Made by a program: the position numbers and the translations under genes. The notes under the pieces were generated by a model. The model saw only the letters and a list, made by a program, of their open reading frames with translations, was not told the origin of the DNA and made no database searches. Source: Siccirubricoccus deserti (GTDB lineage Bacteria; Pseudomonadota; Alphaproteobacteria; Acetobacterales; Acetobacteraceae). From it: 64,000 bases of DNA. Numbering within the stretch: the stretch's first letter is position 1; each line of letters begins with the position of its first letter. Below are positions 62,581 to 64,000 of this stretch, piece by piece. The stretch covers positions 27,761 to 91,760 of the forward strand of contig NZ_JACOMF010000020.1 of assembly GCF_014283215.1 (NCBI RefSeq), in the 5' to 3' direction.

Positions 62581-63858
62581 TCAGCCGGTCTCGCGGACCG
62601 CCGCCGCGGCCCATTGCGCAACCGGCCGCAGCACCGCATCCCAATCCGCCGGCAGGGTCAGGCGGTCCTGGCGCGGCTGCCCGGCCCGGGCGACCGCAGC
62701 CCGCAGCCCCTCGGCGAAGCCGCGCGGGGTGGGCGCCACGCCGATGATATCGGGCGATAGCGCCGCCAATGCCGCCGCAGTCTTTGGGCCGAAGGTGTTA
62801 GTCACTGCCACGCCACCGCAGGCGGCCATTTCCAGCACGGGATAGCTGGTATGTGGCGACAGCATCGGGCAGAGCAGGATATCGGCTTGGCGGAGGGTCT
62901 CGGCATAGCCGTCATACCCGGCCCAGGGCGCTGGGTGCAGCATCCGGCCGCCGCCGAGCGACAGCGGCGGTAGGCTGCCGCGCGAGCCGATGGCGTGGAA
63001 CTCCCATTCTCCCTCGAAGACGCCGTCGCCGATGGCCTGGCGCAGCGCCTGCACTCCGAGGCCGAGCAGGTTCCGCATATTGGTAATGGTTGGCCGCGCA
63101 TAGAAAAGCAGTCGGCGCGCCCCACCTGCCCGCGGCGCGGCTGGTGGGTGGAAGATCCGCCGGTCCACCGCCGGCTCGAATACCTGGCATCTGGCATCGA
63201 CGAAGTCGGGATCGGCGTAGAGGCCGGGCCCCTGGGTACGTAGGTATTCGGCGAGGAAGCCCTCGTTGATGGCTGCGCGGTGCGGCATGCCATAGGTTTC
63301 GAGCGCCAATGCGTAATTGCTGGACCAGGCGTAGAAGCCCGGCTCGAAATCCTGCACCAGGTAGAGGAACCAGTCGCGTGTCATGCGTGGCAGCACCGGC
63401 GCGAGACCCTGCGCCGTGGTCCAGTGGGTGGCCAGCCACAGATCCTGCGCGCCGACGGTGGCGGCCTCGGCTTCGGCCGCCGCAACCACCTGCAGGCCGG
63501 ACGGCGCCGGCCGGCCCAGCAGCCGGGCAACATGGCCGTTGAACCAGACAGGGTCGTGCCGGTGGCCACGCCGGGTGGTGGTGATGCGCACCGGCACGCC
63601 GCACTCTGCCACCAGCGCGGCGAACAGGACGATGGTGTTCGGCCCGCCTGTCATCGCCTCCGGGCTCACGACCGGTTGAATCACGTTAAGCGAGGGCAGC
63701 AGACCGGGAGCAACCGCGACATGCAGCGGCGGCTGCTCAAGGAGGTCGATTAATCGTGCCTCGTAGAGCGCCGGGTTGGTAAATTGCAGAAGGTTGCGGC
63801 CGAACTGCTCAGGATCGTTACGTAGCAGGCGGAGGTGCGCCAGCGCCTTGGCAGGCAA
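62581..63858 (-). CDS. WsaF-like rhamnosyl/glycosyltransferase, 5' end likely truncated
   Basis: 425 residues from TTG 63858, GT-B fold. Middle and end match WsaF-type transferases: VVSPEAMTGGPNTIVLFAAL, LVQDFEPGFYAWSSNYALA, RRLLFYARPTITNMRNLLG and LLCPMLSPHTSYPVLEMAAC. No ATG occurs between the in-frame stop just upstream (in the IS) and this TTG, and there is no ribosome-binding site, so the original start was probably removed by the adjacent insertion. Domain core is intact, so activity is possible only if a new start works. Confidence 0.78.
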   Translation of the reverse strand: MPAKALAHLRLLRNDPEQFGRNLLQFTNPALYEARLIDLLEQPPLHVAVAPGLLPSLNVIQPVVSPEAMTGGPNTIVLFAALVAECGVPVRITTTRRGHRHDPVWFNGHVARLLGRPAPSGLQVVAAAEAEAATVGAQDLWLATHWTTAQGLAPVLPRMTRDWFLYLVQDFEPGFYAWSSNYALALETYGMPHRAAINEGFLAEYLRTQGPGLYADPDFVDARCQVFEPAVDRRIFHPPAAPRAGGARRLLFYARPTITNMRNLLGLGVQALRQAIGDGVFEGEWEFHAIGSRGSLPPLSLGGGRMLHPAPWAGYDGYAETLRQADILLCPMLSPHTSYPVLEMAACGGVAVTNTFGPKTAAALAALSPDIIGVAPTPRGFAEGLRAAVARAGQPRQDRLTLPADWDAVLRPVAQWAAAAVRETG

Positions 63859-63875
63859 TCCGCGGATATGGTCTA

Positions 63876-64000
63876 GGGCGGAATCCGATCATTCTGGTTC
63901 ATAGCCTGCGGCGGTGAAGTAGTTTCGGCACTCTTCCGGGGTAAAGCGTGGCAGGGCGTCGCGGATGGCATCCCAGAGCCCGTCGATGGTCCGCGCGGCG
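63876..64000. mobile_element. IS630-family insertion, right end (partial)
   Basis: Begins directly after a TA dinucleotide (63874-63875), the IS630 target, with an end-like GGGCGGAATCCG, and contains the 3' end of a DDE transposase gene running off the window. The left end and target duplication cannot be seen. Confidence 0.6.
63889..64000 (-). CDS. IS630-family transposase (C-terminal fragment)
   Basis: The last 36 residues are visible: TIDGLWDAIRDALPRFTPEE followed by CRNYFTAAGYEPE and a stop at 63889. The Glu-Glu-Cys-x-Asn-x-Phe-x-x-Ala-Gly-Tyr ending is a hallmark of IS630 transposases. The catalytic DDE part lies outside the window. Confidence 0.85.
   Translation of the reverse strand, partial: AARTIDGLWDAIRDALPRFTPEECRNYFTAAGYEPE

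Overview
The window is high-GC DNA from an alphaproteobacterium, most likely a member of the Acetobacteraceae close to Roseomonas. The evidence is the rpmH-rnpA-yidD-yidC-engB block linked to argB, the mreBCD-mrdA-rodA cell-shape operon, Bug/TctC-type and Peripla_BP_6-type solute-binding proteins, a sorbosone-dehydrogenase-like PQQ enzyme, and strong third-position G/C throughout. Taxonomy is inference from gene content; no rRNA gene is present.

Layout. 0-2.7 kb: minus-strand set of a TVP38/TMEM64 membrane protein, a class I flavin disulfide-type oxidoreductase and a partial 3-hydroxybutyrate dehydrogenase. 3-6.4 kb: ribosomal protein L34, RNase P protein, YidD, YidC and the GTPase EngB. 6.4-11.5 kb: a hairpin-rich block, a diguanylate cyclase, argB, panC, rlmI and a DUF3293 gene. 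11.5-14.9 kb: a less GC-rich accessory patch with a DUF2231 membrane protein and a PQQ-type sugar dehydrogenase, next to the 3' end of a tRNA-Lys(CTT) gene. 15-20.8 kb: rodA, mrdA, mreD, mreC, mreB. 21-22.9 kb: a glycine-zipper lipoprotein, aqpZ and a RidA-like protein.

22.9-29.7 kb is a decaying stretch. A GNAT gene is broken by a 20-bp tandem duplication. A photolyase gene and a nuclease-ATPase (DUF2075-like) gene are frameshifted. A Tat-exported fasciclin gene and a family 5 solute-binding-protein gene survive only as fragments. Intact metallophosphoesterase and EamA genes are embedded among them.

29.7-38 kb holds catabolic and housekeeping enzymes: a Gfo/Idh/MocA oxidoreductase, a PaaI-like thioesterase, an M20 amidohydrolase, a peptidogalycan-type GNAT, a Bug protein, an LLM enzyme, YjbQ and a sulfurtransferase. 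38-42.4 kb is a small glycan locus: UDP-GlcNAc 2-epimerase, an unrecognised helical protein and a WecG/TagA glycosyltransferase in one overlapping operon, facing a secreted GH5 hydrolase. 42.7 kb: a secreted His/Arg/Pro-rich peptide whose ribosome-binding site and start codon lie inside a 14-position hairpin.

43-64 kb: a zinc-ribbon protein, a DUF4139 protein, a PEP-CTERM remnant, two stand-alone receiver proteins, 2-hydroxyacid dehydrogenase, class II aldolase, enoyl-CoA hydratase, an htrA/response-regulator/kinase envelope-stress-like operon, rsmA-surA, a solute-binding protein, a MoxR/Lon-like AAA ATPase, a RutA-like monooxygenase divergent from a polysaccharide deacetylase, and a WsaF-like glycosyltransferase that appears cut at its 5' end by an IS630-family element running off the window.

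The strongest candidates for new biology are the start-codon-occluding hairpin at 42675-42712 and the unrecognised protein inside the wecB-wecG operon. I see no CRISPR array and no clear prophage.
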